A DNA stretch of 64,000 nt from Promethearchaeota archaeon. Its GTDB lineage: Archaea > Asgardarchaeota > Lokiarchaeia > Sigyniarchaeales > SOKP01. The position numbers and the translations under genes were made by a program. The stretch covers positions 319,166-383,165 of the forward strand of contig JAHPZJ010000013.1 of NCBI GenBank assembly GCA_019058245.1. The letters run 5' to 3'. Positions within the stretch are counted from its first letter, which is position 1, and each line of letters starts with the position of its first letter. Shown here in pieces: positions 1 to 8,320 of this stretch. Below the pieces are notes generated by a model, which worked only from the letters and a program-made list of their open reading frames with translations, was not told the origin of the DNA and did not search any database.

Positions 1-197
1 GCACAAGCAATACCATATTCATTATTATTATCTTTAAAATATGAGATATCAACTCCAGCAATTGTATTAATATGCTTTATGCTAGTAAAATATTCATTCT
101 TTGAGATTTTTTTCATTAAATTTTGATATTTAATTTGGATTGCTTCTGCCCGCTCAAATGAATAATCATCTCTTATTAATTCTTGAATAATGGTCAT
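1..197 (-). CDS. nfi: Endonuclease V, N-terminal part (cut by window edge)
   Basis: The reverse strand from the ATG at 197 reads open to the window edge and gives about 65 residues. The segment IAGVDISYF near the end matches the conserved N-terminal GVD-S-Y block of endonuclease V, where the Asp is a metal ligand of the catalytic site. The region before it has the A-x-Q pattern usual in this family. Endonuclease V nicks DNA or RNA next to deaminated bases such as inosine. The rest of the protein lies outside the window, so the other catalytic residues cannot be checked. It is divergently arranged with the CooC-like gene at 363. The family call is fairly secure from the motif; nothing can be said about its regulation. 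Confidence 0.72.
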   Translation of the reverse strand, partial: MTIIQELIRDDYSFERAEAIQIKYQNLMKKISKNEYFTSIKHINTIAGVDISYFKDNNNEYGIAC

Positions 198-362
198 TCT
201 CAAAGAAATATTTTATATCTCTTATTTATTATTAAATTTAGACAGTTTATTATTATTATAGTTTAGAAATTTGCTCCAAATTTTTTAAATTTATAAAAAT
301 AACATTTAATTTATCTCGAATTCTTATAAATTTATAATCTTAATTAATTTGGTTTTCTTTTT

Positions 363-1166
363 ATGAAATTAGCTGTATCAGGTAAAGGAGGAGTAGGAAA
401 AACCTTAGTTGCTGGAATTTTAGCAAGAATGTTTGCAAAGGATGGCGTTAAAGTTCTAGCAATTGATAATGATTCTGCAATGAATCTGAGTTATACTTTA
501 GGGATTGATGAAAAAACCAAAGAAAATATCATCCCAATTAAGGAAATGAAATCAATGATAGAAAAAAGGACTCTTGTAAAAGGTGGGGGTCCTGGAGTTT
601 ATAATATAAACCCAGAAGTAGCTGACATACCCGATAGATATAAAGTATCCGGTCCAGACGGATTACAATTATTGGTTTTAGGAGGAATTGAAGAACCGGC
701 AACAGGATGTTTATGCCCTGAAAATGCATTAATAAGAACTTTATTATATAACTTATTTGTTAAAAGAGATGAAGTCATAATTGTTGATTTTGAAGCAGGC
801 ATTGAGCATTTAGGACGAGGGACAGCAAAAGGAATTGATTTAATGTTGGTAATAACAGAGCCCTCTCAAAAATCTTTAGATCTCTGTAAAAAAATAATAG
901 ATTTATCAAAAAAATTGGGAGTAATAAACATTTATTTAATAGCCAATAAAATAACTGATGAAAGTCAAACAGAAATAATAAATCAAAAGATAAAAAATTG
1001 GGAAGTTCCACTTTATCATTCGATTCCTTTTGACCCTAATATAGCTAAAGCTGATTTAGAAGGTAAATCTCCAATTGATTTTAACTCAAATTCAAAAGGG
1101 ATTTTATCAATAAAAAATCTTTATGAGAAATTAAAAAAATTAAAAAAAGAATTATTTGATATATAA
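363..1166 (+). CDS. cooC: CooC-type nickel-insertion ATPase (MinD/ParA superfamily)
   Basis: This is a 267-residue P-loop ATPase of the SIMIBI class. The deviant Walker A sequence SGKGGVGKT lies at residues 6-14, and the DND motif at about 35-37 is the Walker A' region. The pair Cys116-x-Cys118 in GCLCPEN is the CxC metal-binding motif that separates CooC proteins from MinD and binds nickel at the dimer interface. CooC loads nickel into the C-cluster of carbon monoxide dehydrogenase. No CODH gene is in the window, so the client is either elsewhere or one of the nickel hydrogenases here. The gene is monocistronic and starts at ATG 363. Its length is normal for CooC. Confidence 0.86.
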   Translation: MKLAVSGKGGVGKTLVAGILARMFAKDGVKVLAIDNDSAMNLSYTLGIDEKTKENIIPIKEMKSMIEKRTLVKGGGPGVYNINPEVADIPDRYKVSGPDGLQLLVLGGIEEPATGCLCPENALIRTLLYNLFVKRDEVIIVDFEAGIEHLGRGTAKGIDLMLVITEPSQKSLDLCKKIIDLSKKLGVINIYLIANKITDESQTEIINQKIKNWEVPLYHSIPFDPNIAKADLEGKSPIDFNSNSKGILSIKNLYEKLKKLKKELFDI

Positions 1167-1197
1167 AGTACAAAAATTACCAGTTTAAACTCATTAA

Positions 1198-1734
1198 TTA
1201 AATAAAGGATTTATCGAATATACCTGAAAAAACAGGAATTATATAAAAAGATAATATTAATCCAATAAAAAGATGGATACTCCAATAAAGATATAGTGGT
1301 TTTCCAGAATTCAGTGTCTTATCGTTATTAGTTTCCCTTTCCTTATATTTATTAATAAAAAAATAAATAGTCACTAAAGCAATAATACAAATGGGTTGTA
1401 AGAATAAAAAAGAGACGTAAACTTGAATAGGAGGATCCCCCCCAAAACTCATATTTAAATGAGTTCCAATTATAATTGTATTAATTAATATTGTTGAAAT
1501 TATATAGGAAAGAGGATACATACCAATTATGAAAGCATATTCTAATTTTTCGCGATATAATTGAATCATAACAACTATTACTTCAAGAAGAATTATCAAA
1601 TTAATTAATGTCAAATAACTAAAAGTTGTCGGATAATAAAATAACTGTGAAATTACAAATATTATATAAGAAACCGCATAACCTAATAAAATTATATAAA
1701 AGTTCTCTTTTTTGAGATTTTGATTTTCTTGCAT
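1198..1734 (-). CDS. Multi-pass membrane protein of unknown function
   Basis: This 178-residue protein has five or six hydrophobic segments. There is a short charged N-terminus (MQENQNLKKEN), then helices at about 13-30, 38-58, 68-92, 104-128 and 150-172, with a charged loop (KYKERETNNDK) before the last. No family signature was recognised. The start at ATG 1734 is preceded by AGAAGATT, a weak ribosome site. It lies downstream of hypC on the same strand, but a 178-base gap with an AT palindrome separates them, so cotranscription is doubtful. The open frame and clear hydrophobic periodicity make it a likely real gene. Its function is unknown. Confidence 0.6.
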   Translation of the reverse strand: MQENQNLKKENFYIILLGYAVSYIIFVISQLFYYPTTFSYLTLINLIILLEVIVVMIQLYREKLEYAFIIGMYPLSYIISTILINTIIIGTHLNMSFGGDPPIQVYVSFLFLQPICIIALVTIYFFINKYKERETNNDKTLNSGKPLYLYWSIHLFIGLILSFYIIPVFSGIFDKSFI

Positions 1735-1912
1735 TTTAATCTTCTATAATATGTAATTTAATTGGATTAATATATCTTTAAAAATATTGAATTTCAATAT
1801 AAAATTTACTTCGTTTCTCAATTAAACTTTTTTTTTTTAAGATTTAAAATGTTAAATAAAACGATTAAATAATATATACTATATAAGAATAAGAAAGAAT
1901 GACAAAATATTT

Positions 1913-2155
1913 TTAAACTATATCTGTAAAATCTAAATTCTGATCTTCTGCAATTTCCTTCCATTGTTCTATCGCTTCTAATGCGTCTTTTTCATCCATC
2001 ATCTCTATGGCATAACCGGCATGAACCACTACATATTTACCTATTTTTGGATTTTGAATTAATGCAATAATTACATTTTGTTTAATCCCATCAAAATCTA
2101 CTAAGGCAGAATTCTGATTGATTTCTAATATTTTACCAGGAATTGCTAAACACAT
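1913..2155 (-). CDS. hypC: Hydrogenase maturation chaperone HypC
   Basis: This 80-residue protein begins MCLAIPGKI, the invariant HypC/HupF N-terminus whose Cys2 carries the Fe(CN)2CO unit during [NiFe]-hydrogenase assembly. A middle segment, VVVHAGYAIEMMDE, matches the conserved V-H-x-G-[FY]-A-x-x block. HypC works with HypD to build the iron ligand set and then delivers it to the hydrogenase large subunit. HypE, HypD and HypF are encoded about 28-33 kb further along this window. This copy sits near the mvh/vhu hydrogenase operon on the same strand. Its length is typical. Confidence 0.94.
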   Translation of the reverse strand: MCLAIPGKILEINQNSALVDFDGIKQNVIIALIQNPKIGKYVVVHAGYAIEMMDEKDALEAIEQWKEIAEDQNLDFTDIV

Positions 2156-2258
2156 ATAAAATCTCTAATTGAAGCTTAATGTGTAATTTCTATAATTCTT
2201 TTAGATAAATAAAATTAATCCTTTTTATAAGAAAATTTTACAGATTTTATAACAAAAG

Positions 2259-3062
2259 CTAAGAGTTTGATGGTTTACCGGAGTAAAAATTGATTAAATC
2301 ATCCAACCAATTGAAAATTTCTACTTTAGTTAAATTATCAATATTAAACTTTAATCTTTCTAATTCTCTAACAATATTTCTTATATCTAAAGGAACTGAT
2401 TTTTGACAGAGTTCAAACATAAATTCATTGCTTTTAGATACTAAAGATTTTATTTCAGAATCCATAGGATCAAACATGGGCGTGTTATCGATTTCGTCCA
2501 CGCTTCTATCAAAATCTACAAGAAGATTTATTAAATCAAAAAGTCTTCCTGTTTCATTTCCCTTAAATGCTTTGTTAAATTGAAAGTAGTATCCTTTGTA
2601 ATCATCAATAGGGATTAATTCTGAATATTGGTTTGCTATTTTGATCACAGATTTGAAATGTTTATAAAGATTTGATGGAGACCATGAATATATATCAAAG
2701 CTCGTCTCTACTTCGTTACTTCGTATATCTAAATTAAATTTATGTTCATCTTTAAAATAACCAAATGGAATAATAACAAAATCTAATGAGTTTGTAGAAT
2801 TGTTTCTTAAATTAAAATTCAAATCATCAATAGTATATGCTTGATCAATTGAATGCTTATATAAATCAAATCTAACTTTTTTAATATCTGGTTTGTACAT
2901 ATAGAATATTAACCCTTCAAATCCTTGAAGACTAAATTCTATTGAAAACTCGACATTTTTTTTACTTTTCGCCTCATTATTAAATCTTGCATTAAGAAAT
3001 AGATGATAATAATTTTCAAGATGCTGAAAAAACCATGGAGTATCACGTTTTAAATTAAACAT
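2259..3062 (-). CDS. Hypothetical soluble protein
   Basis: This 267-residue protein has no signal peptide or membrane segment and no recognised domain. The N-terminal half is mixed alpha/beta with many aromatic residues. The C-terminal 70 residues are mostly helical and Leu/Ile rich. There is no cysteine cluster that would tie it to the redox genes around it; the only cysteine stands in FELCQK. It starts at ATG 3062 and is flanked by hypC and the hydrogenase operon on the same strand, separated by about 200 bases on the operon side. It is probably an Asgard-restricted protein. The long unbroken frame and normal composition support it as a real gene. Confidence 0.6.
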   Translation of the reverse strand: MFNLKRDTPWFFQHLENYYHLFLNARFNNEAKSKKNVEFSIEFSLQGFEGLIFYMYKPDIKKVRFDLYKHSIDQAYTIDDLNFNLRNNSTNSLDFVIIPFGYFKDEHKFNLDIRSNEVETSFDIYSWSPSNLYKHFKSVIKIANQYSELIPIDDYKGYYFQFNKAFKGNETGRLFDLINLLVDFDRSVDEIDNTPMFDPMDSEIKSLVSKSNEFMFELCQKSVPLDIRNIVRELERLKFNIDNLTKVEIFNWLDDLINFYSGKPSNS

Positions 3063-3215
3063 TATTATATTAACTCCCTATTCCTTTTATTAACTTCCAT
3101 TTGATATTCCCTTAGATAAATACAAACAAGTGAATGAATTTTACATAATTATAAAATTTCAATTTATAAAATAATTTATTCTTATTTAAATCTTACAATC
3201 ATAATTCGAATGTTA

Positions 3216-3250
3216 AAGAAAATAAAAGAAAATAAAAAAAATAAAAAAAT
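3216..3250 (-). terminator. T-rich transcription terminator of the vhu/hdr operon
   Basis: On the minus strand, beginning 14 bases after the hdrB stop codon, there are successive runs of seven and eight T followed by further T-rich sequence. Archaeal RNA polymerase stops on such oligo-T tracts without needing a hairpin. The position fits the end of the five-gene operon. Confidence 0.45.
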
Positions 3251-3264
3251 TTATTGATAGTAGC

Positions 3265-4131
3265 TTAGAGATTTTCAATAGCTGTATTTCGTCTAGTTCG
3301 ATGGTTTTTTAAACCAATCTCCTCAGAATTTACACCCATTGCTAAAGCTAATAATTCAGTTACATATAATACTGGAATATTATATTCAGATTCAAATTTC
3401 TTTGAAAGATTTCGCTGTTCACCATCCAACCGTTGAAAACACGCTGGACAATTTACAACGATACAATTAGCGCCAGCTTTTTTAATCGAATCAAGTTTTT
3501 GCTTCAATATTGCATCTCCATGTTCTGGAAAAGGTCCAGCAACAGCATTTCCACAACAAAGTCCTAATTCTTCGTAATCAACAACATTAGCTCCCGAAGC
3601 AGCAACAATTTCTTTCAAATTTTTTGGACGTAGAGGATCATCAGAATCCATCCATTCAACAGGTCTCATGTAATGACAACCTGGGTGGCAAGCAACCTTT
3701 AGATCACTCATCTGCTTTGTAATTCCTCCTTTTATTGCATTTAATTTTGATAGTAAAACATCAACAAAATGTTTTACATCAATGGAACCTTTATATTCCT
3801 TTCCAATCTTGGCCAATTCTTTGTTTATGGCCTCTTTTTTATTGGAATCATGCTTTAATTGATGTTGTACTCCACGAAGTGTATTAGCACAACCATTACA
3901 AAGCGAAATTATATCTTTACCTTCAGCTTCAGCCAAACATAAATTTCGAGCACCTAAAGCTAACCAAGTGGTATTATCAAAACTTTTAACTCCAGTAGGA
4001 TCTGGACAACATGCAAAAGGAGCTTGTGAAGTTTGCACTCCAATTTTATCAAAAACTTTTCTGGAAGCTGCTTCAATAAACGGAATTCTGTTTCCAATAG
4101 TACACCCTTCAAACATTTTATATTCTGTCAT
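3265..4131 (-). CDS. hdrB: Heterodisulfide reductase subunit B-like protein (set 1)
   Basis: This 288-residue protein has two CCG-type cysteine modules: CC at about 31-32 with CNGC at about 69-72, then CHPGCHYMRP, LGLCCGN and CPAC further on. Such cysteines bind the noncubane [4Fe-4S] clusters that reduce disulfides in HdrB. The start is placed at ATG 4131 because GGAGG lies 8 bases upstream. That site sits inside the last codons of hdrC and within the alternative ATG at 4146. The gene is coupled to hdrC and ends the mvhG-mvhA-vhuU-hdrC-hdrB operon. No hdrA or mvhD lies in this operon, so the complex must borrow those from other loci or work without them. The natural substrate is unknown, since no methanogenesis genes are visible here. 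Confidence 0.9.
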   Translation of the reverse strand: MTEYKMFEGCTIGNRIPFIEAASRKVFDKIGVQTSQAPFACCPDPTGVKSFDNTTWLALGARNLCLAEAEGKDIISLCNGCANTLRGVQHQLKHDSNKKEAINKELAKIGKEYKGSIDVKHFVDVLLSKLNAIKGGITKQMSDLKVACHPGCHYMRPVEWMDSDDPLRPKNLKEIVAASGANVVDYEELGLCCGNAVAGPFPEHGDAILKQKLDSIKKAGANCIVVNCPACFQRLDGEQRNLSKKFESEYNIPVLYVTELLALAMGVNSEEIGLKNHRTRRNTAIENL

Positions 4132-4145
4132 TTTGTTTTCCTCCA

Positions 4146-4670
4146 TTATAATTTTTTATCAGCACCTACTGCTTTTAATAAAGTTTGAACTTCATTGACA
4201 TCTGGTGTAACAACACCAGGTAAGCCTAATTGCTCACGTCTTCTCTCGATAGCTGGTTGAGATGGAATTGCTTTACCACTTTCAAATACTGTTTTTGCTT
4301 GAGCTACAATATTATCAGGTGCCAGTCCTGCTCCTGTTGTAACGTTTTTTGCTAATGCTATTATTTCCGTAACCTCAATCGCCTGAGGACAAACAGTATC
4401 ACAAGTATCGCATACTGTACAACCCCATGGTATGATTGCAGATTTTGTGCCTGCTAACATCATTACTACATCTTTATATCCTAAAAGAGTTCCTAAAACA
4501 ATTAATCTAGGATCAAAAACGTTTTCATAAAAAGGATTAGCTACAGAGGCAACAGGACAATTATCCGTACATCTATTACATTGATAACAGTATTTGATTT
4601 TATCAGATCCAATATGAACGTCCATTATTAATTTCCTAAATTCAAAATCTATACCTACAGGTAATGCCAT
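4146..4670 (-). CDS. hdrC: Heterodisulfide reductase subunit C-like protein (set 1)
   Basis: This protein of about 174 residues has two [4Fe-4S] motifs: CYQCNRCTDNCP near the N-terminus and CTVCDTCDTVCP about 60 residues later. This is the HdrC ferredoxin fold that wires HdrA or the hydrogenase to HdrB. ATG 4670 is preferred over GTG 4679 because GTGA stands 6 bases upstream. The preceding 100 bases contain the SECIS-like structure of vhuU. The gene overlaps the upstream alternative start of hdrB, which indicates translational coupling. Length and motif spacing are normal for HdrC. Confidence 0.9.
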   Translation of the reverse strand: MALPVGIDFEFRKLIMDVHIGSDKIKYCYQCNRCTDNCPVASVANPFYENVFDPRLIVLGTLLGYKDVVMMLAGTKSAIIPWGCTVCDTCDTVCPQAIEVTEIIALAKNVTTGAGLAPDNIVAQAKTVFESGKAIPSQPAIERRREQLGLPGVVTPDVNEVQTLLKAVGADKKL

Positions 4671-4720
4671 TTTTTTCACGTTTTTTTTGAGTTTTTTTCA
4701 TTTCATTTTTACTTATTTTT

Positions 4721-4795
4721 TGTTGGTTTTAACCCATGCAAGGGCAGTCATATCCAATCTATTATTTTTATTGGATAATTCATCCTAAACCAACA
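4721..4795 (-). promoter_or_regulatory. SECIS-like RNA element of vhuU
   Basis: On the minus strand a nested structure surrounds the vhuU stop codon. The outer helix is 9 perfect pairs (4787-4795 with 4721-4729; TGTTGGTTT pairs AAACCAACA). The inner helix is 8 perfect pairs (4770-4777 with 4751-4758; TATCCAAT pairs ATTGGATA), closing an 11-base loop that begins with a run of A. Between the helices UGAA (4779-4782, including the stop codon) faces UGAC (4747-4750), which allows tandem G-A pairs. A UGA/UGA core, an inner helix and an A-rich apical loop are the hallmarks of eukaryotic SECIS elements, and similar elements are known from Lokiarchaeota. The structure was found by eye and not folded. 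The 3' internal loop is large and holds a CCC/GGG mini-stem. Confidence 0.66.
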
Positions 4796-4929
4796 TTTAG
4801 CTCACGAGAGTAAATTTCTTTACCCCTCTCATCAACAACAGTGATGTGAGCGGCACATGATAGTCAACAATCATAACATCGAACTATCATTTCCAAGACA
4901 TTTACTACTCCTTCTGGTATATCACTCAT
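4780..4929 (-). CDS. vhuU: Hydrogenase large-subunit C-terminal mini-protein with selenocysteine (VhuU)
   Basis: Read from ATG 4929 with UGA as selenocysteine, this gives 49 residues containing YDCULSCAAH. It replaces the large-subunit C-terminal nickel-ligand motif D-P-C-x-x-C-x-x-H. The UGA codon (4864-4866) sits at the first ligand cysteine; the second cysteine and the histidine are present. The mvhA product just upstream ends before this motif, so the two chains together make one active site, as in VhuA/VhuU of methanococci. The residues before the motif (VVNVLEMIVR) resemble MvhA C-termini. About 21 residues follow the histidine and would normally be removed by a maturation protease, none of which is seen here. 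The usual Pro is Cys, giving Cys-Sec in a row. A SECIS-like RNA overlaps the stop. Confidence 0.87.
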
Positions 4930-4966
4930 TTTTTTTATTCACGCTCTATATTAATTTTGAATTAAT

Positions 4967-6274
4967 CTATTTAATCCATGGATCTGGTAATTTTAATCCG
5001 TCCAAGGCTTTATCTTCAAATACTTGCTTCGCTGAGTGCATTAAAGACTTTTCGATTCCTGCGATGTTATGATTTGTAGCAACTAAAAGATTCAACTTCT
5101 TACAAATACCTTCAGCATCAGACCAAATGTTATATAGGAGAAGTCCTCGTGGAGCTTCTGTAACTCCAACACCATTTCCTTCTCTTGGTTCAACATCGAG
5201 TGTTTTGCAATCAGGATTCACGATATCAGGATCTTTGAGTAATGTAGCAATCATCTCAATTGATTCTACCATTTCAATTATTCTCGCCCAGTGATATGCA
5301 AAAGTATGGTGTATTACATTAGTACCTATTTTTTCTCTCATTGCCTTTAACGCATCATCTGCTAATGGTGTAGCCATTTTGTCAGCACAATTAATCATTG
5401 CTAAAGTATTCGCTCGATAAATACCCTCAGGGTATCCCGCTGGCTTATAGTACATATGAGTTGCATAAGAATGTTTAGGAATATGTTCTCCAAGTGCTTC
5501 CAGATAATTTTGAGGTTTATAATCAAATTTCTCTCCGGTTGGAGAAACAATTCGGATATCACCATCATAAATATCATGAACACCATTTTTTGTTAACCCT
5601 ACATAATAAGTAGGCACAACACCGACATTAGCTACAACATCCCAATAATCTTCTACAACTTTTAAAGCAATATCAACCGTTTTCTTTGTAAATTCTATTT
5701 GTTCATCAATTACTTTTAAGAATTTATCACGTACGTCTTCATCTAAAGGCTTTTTCATGCCTCCAACTATCGCAGATATTGGATGAACAGCTTTACCACC
5801 TACTGCAGCACATAATTTCTGACCGAAATCCATCATCTTTAACGCCATAGCTCCAACATCAGGCATTTTATTTATTACATGAACAACATTTCTTAAAGCC
5901 GGATCTGCGAAAGGTCCTAATAAGAAATCAGGAGCCGCAAGAGCATAGAAATGAATAACATGTGATGAATATTGTTTCGCATTGATTAATAACTGTCGTA
6001 ATTTATATGCGGGGGTAGGTATCTGAACACCCCAAGCGTCTTCTACTGCTTTAGTGGGTGTTAGATGATGAGGAATTGGACAAATACCACAAATTCTTGG
6101 AGTTATTCGAGGTACATGTTCGCAATAACGTCCCTCGACAAATTTCTCAAAAAATCTTGTTGATTGGATATTGAATTGAACATCCTTTACTGTACCATCA
6201 TCTCCAAGTACTACCCTCAACCCACCATGACCCTCTAATCGGGTAACAGGTTCAACTTCTATTTCTTTTACCAT
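4967..6274 (-). CDS. mvhA: [NiFe] hydrogenase large subunit, group 3c-like, lacking the C-terminal ligand motif
   Basis: This 435-residue large subunit splits H2 at a NiFe centre in the cytoplasm. The N-terminal ligand motif RICGICP holds Cys62 and Cys65, and EPVTRLEGHG at 8-17 is also conserved. The protein stops at LPDPWIK without the expected C-terminal D-P-C-x-x-C-x-x-H. That segment is encoded 37 bases downstream as the separate selenocysteine protein VhuU, so this is a split large subunit and not a broken gene. AAAGGAGGTG lies just upstream of ATG 6274, inside the end of mvhG, showing tight coupling. The nearest family is the F420-non-reducing (Mvh/Vhu) hydrogenase that partners with Hdr. 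Confidence 0.93.
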   Translation of the reverse strand: MVKEIEVEPVTRLEGHGGLRVVLGDDGTVKDVQFNIQSTRFFEKFVEGRYCEHVPRITPRICGICPIPHHLTPTKAVEDAWGVQIPTPAYKLRQLLINAKQYSSHVIHFYALAAPDFLLGPFADPALRNVVHVINKMPDVGAMALKMMDFGQKLCAAVGGKAVHPISAIVGGMKKPLDEDVRDKFLKVIDEQIEFTKKTVDIALKVVEDYWDVVANVGVVPTYYVGLTKNGVHDIYDGDIRIVSPTGEKFDYKPQNYLEALGEHIPKHSYATHMYYKPAGYPEGIYRANTLAMINCADKMATPLADDALKAMREKIGTNVIHHTFAYHWARIIEMVESIEMIATLLKDPDIVNPDCKTLDVEPREGNGVGVTEAPRGLLLYNIWSDAEGICKKLNLLVATNHNIAGIEKSLMHSAKQVFEDKALDGLKLPDPWIK

Positions 6275-6277
6275 TTA

Positions 6278-7603
6278 TTATGCACCTCCTTTTCTTGATG
6301 CTAATGTAAATTTCTCAAAAGTACCAATAGGATCTTTGACTTGGGAAAGCAATTCCTCTTTAGATAAGCTTATGTTAAATCCTTTCAGTACTGTATCAGC
6401 AAACCTCTCTGCTTGATTAACACCCCATTTGGTCTGTCCATAACAACCCGTACATGGAGCATTAACTTTAATGCATAAGGCACCACAGCCAGCTTGAGTT
6501 ACAGGACCCATACAAATATAACCTTGTTCAAGTAAACAATCTTCCATATTTGGTATTCCTTCGTAATCTCGCTTAACCCTTGTCATTGTAGATTTACTTC
6601 CAATGATTCTTGGACATGTATCACAGACATTTGAAATTTCATGGAAATCAGGATTATCTCTTAAGAAGCTCATTAAATTCGAAGCAATTTCCTCAGTTGT
6701 AGGGGGAAGATTTGCTAATTGTGTCTCTGGAGCACCATGTTTCTTTATTTGTTTTAAAATATCACCAGCAAGATCAAAACCAGCCATTAAAGGAAGATTT
6801 AAAAACAGTGGTAAAAATTCAAAAATACTCTTTTTATCACCTGAACTTATGGCTCCAAGATCTTTTGTCATACTATTTAATTTTTCAGCTCTAACACCTA
6901 CTGTCTTAGCCGGTCCCATACAACCTAAACATGGAGATCCATTATTTGGACATTTCAATGAACATCCAATGCTTGTAATTGGTCCGAAACACAATTTACC
7001 TGCATCTAATAGACATCCAGATTGATTTAATGCACAATCATTACAAAATGCCAAATCATTCATAGGGAATGGCTTTTGACCGAGTAAAAACCCAATTGCA
7101 CTATATATTTGTTGTGATTTTGGAGGACACCCCGACATATATGCATCCACTTTGATTACCCTATCTACGGGTACAATCTTGGATTCAAAACCAGGAACAT
7201 GTTCCGTTGGTTCTCCACCACTTTCATCTGCAATACTCTCTACTTGTGAGAATTTTCTGTCAATTAACTCTTGTATATCCCATTGGTTAGCTAATCCATG
7301 TACATTTCCATAACATGAACAACTACCAAAAGCTACAATAATAGCACATTTTTGACGCATTAATTTTGTACCTTCAACATCTTGTTTAGTTCGAAGGCTC
7401 CCTTCTATAAATCCAACAACAATTTCACCATCTTCTCTAGCTTCCAACGAATTATACTTGAAATCAACTACTGCTGGCCAATAGACAATCTCTAGCGCTG
7501 GTAAGACTGGCAAAAGGGCTAGATGTAAATCAATTAAACTCTGATGACAACCCCAACAGTCACTATTTTGCCAAAATGCAACCTTAACAGGTATAGAGAT
7601 CAC
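6278..7603 (-). CDS. mvhG: [NiFe] hydrogenase small subunit with duplicated Cys-rich block
   Basis: This 441-residue Fe-S subunit passes electrons from the NiFe site. C16WGC19, CSC at 105-107 and GCPP at about 168-171 are the proximal-cluster motifs of small subunits. Two Cys-rich blocks follow. Block 1 (187-230) has C-x2-C, GCLLDAG, CFGPITS, GC and CPNNG. Block 2 (327-390) repeats the order with CDTC, DCLLEQG, CMGPVTQ, GC and CTGCYG. MvhG of methanogens, as I know it, is about 300 residues with one such block, so this chain is extended by duplication. The start is probably GTG 7603, since no nearby ATG fits the conserved N-terminus. It leads the operon with mvhA, vhuU, hdrC and hdrB. Confidence 0.9.
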   Translation of the reverse strand: MISIPVKVAFWQNSDCWGCHQSLIDLHLALLPVLPALEIVYWPAVVDFKYNSLEAREDGEIVVGFIEGSLRTKQDVEGTKLMRQKCAIIVAFGSCSCYGNVHGLANQWDIQELIDRKFSQVESIADESGGEPTEHVPGFESKIVPVDRVIKVDAYMSGCPPKSQQIYSAIGFLLGQKPFPMNDLAFCNDCALNQSGCLLDAGKLCFGPITSIGCSLKCPNNGSPCLGCMGPAKTVGVRAEKLNSMTKDLGAISSGDKKSIFEFLPLFLNLPLMAGFDLAGDILKQIKKHGAPETQLANLPPTTEEIASNLMSFLRDNPDFHEISNVCDTCPRIIGSKSTMTRVKRDYEGIPNMEDCLLEQGYICMGPVTQAGCGALCIKVNAPCTGCYGQTKWGVNQAERFADTVLKGFNISLSKEELLSQVKDPIGTFEKFTLASRKGGA

Positions 7604-7950
7604 CTCTTTTAATTTTAGCAGTTTTTACAGCCATTTTATTTTTCACTTTTGTTGTTTTTTTTTGATTTTAAATTATCTAATTTGTTATAAAAATAATTAG
7701 TTGAGATAGTTTATTCATAACTTTATTAAAAACTTCTGATTAAGTTTATGATTAGACAGATTTATTTAAATTCAAGTTTATGAATAAATATTCAAAATAC
7801 TTAGTGAGTTAATTTGAATCGTTTTTTTAAATACGAAATTGATAGTACGTTTTAATAATTAAAAAATGATTTTCTGTCAAATTGTCATAAAAATATAATC
7901 TAATTTTATTATTTTTTTAAAAAATATATTTTCTGTTTTGCTTATTAAAA

Positions 7951-8016
7951 TTAAACTATACGTCCTTCCTTAATCAATTCAGCTATTATTTGTCGATCAA
8001 CATTATCTAATAGCAT
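7951..8016 (-). pseudogene. Relic of an Lrp/AsnC-family regulator N-terminus
   Basis: Twenty-one codons from ATG 8016 read LDNVDRQIIAELIKEGR and then reach a stop. This is the standard first helix region of Lrp/AsnC regulators and closely parallels LDQIDRQILKLLFENGR of the intact regulator at 8421. No continuation of the helix-turn-helix was found in the downstream minus-strand sequence, so it appears to be a decayed copy. A coding function for so short a peptide is unlikely. Confidence 0.55.
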
Positions 8017-8320
8017 TTTTAAATACTGAGATTAATTTTATTAATTATAACTTTATTGCAAGTTTTTAAAAATTGTTGATTATAAAAATTCAATTAGCTT
8101 ATATCTTTAATAAATAAATTAGTATATTCCTCTTTTATATTAAAAAAGCCATCGCTTCTTAAACTATATTGAAATAAATCGGTAATACATAGTTTATATT
8201 GATTATTATTAATGATTTGTAACAATTTTCATTACTTCATTTAAAAATTAAGTATATCATTATTATTTTTATTGTCATACAAAATTTCAACTTTCAATTT
8301 GAAATTTTTTATAGAATTTT

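Noticed and set aside
1784..1800. Palindrome ATATTGAA-T-TTCAATAT before the membrane protein gene
   Set aside because: It is pure AT symmetry in a very AT-rich spacer, with one copy only and no match to the GTTKCA-N3-TGMAAC family.
8282..8307. Inverted repeat AAATTTCAA-N8-TTGAAATTT near the regulator promoter
   Set aside because: It is close to the operator family in words but lacks the G/C positions and the 3-base spacing. I kept it only as a note in the region entry.
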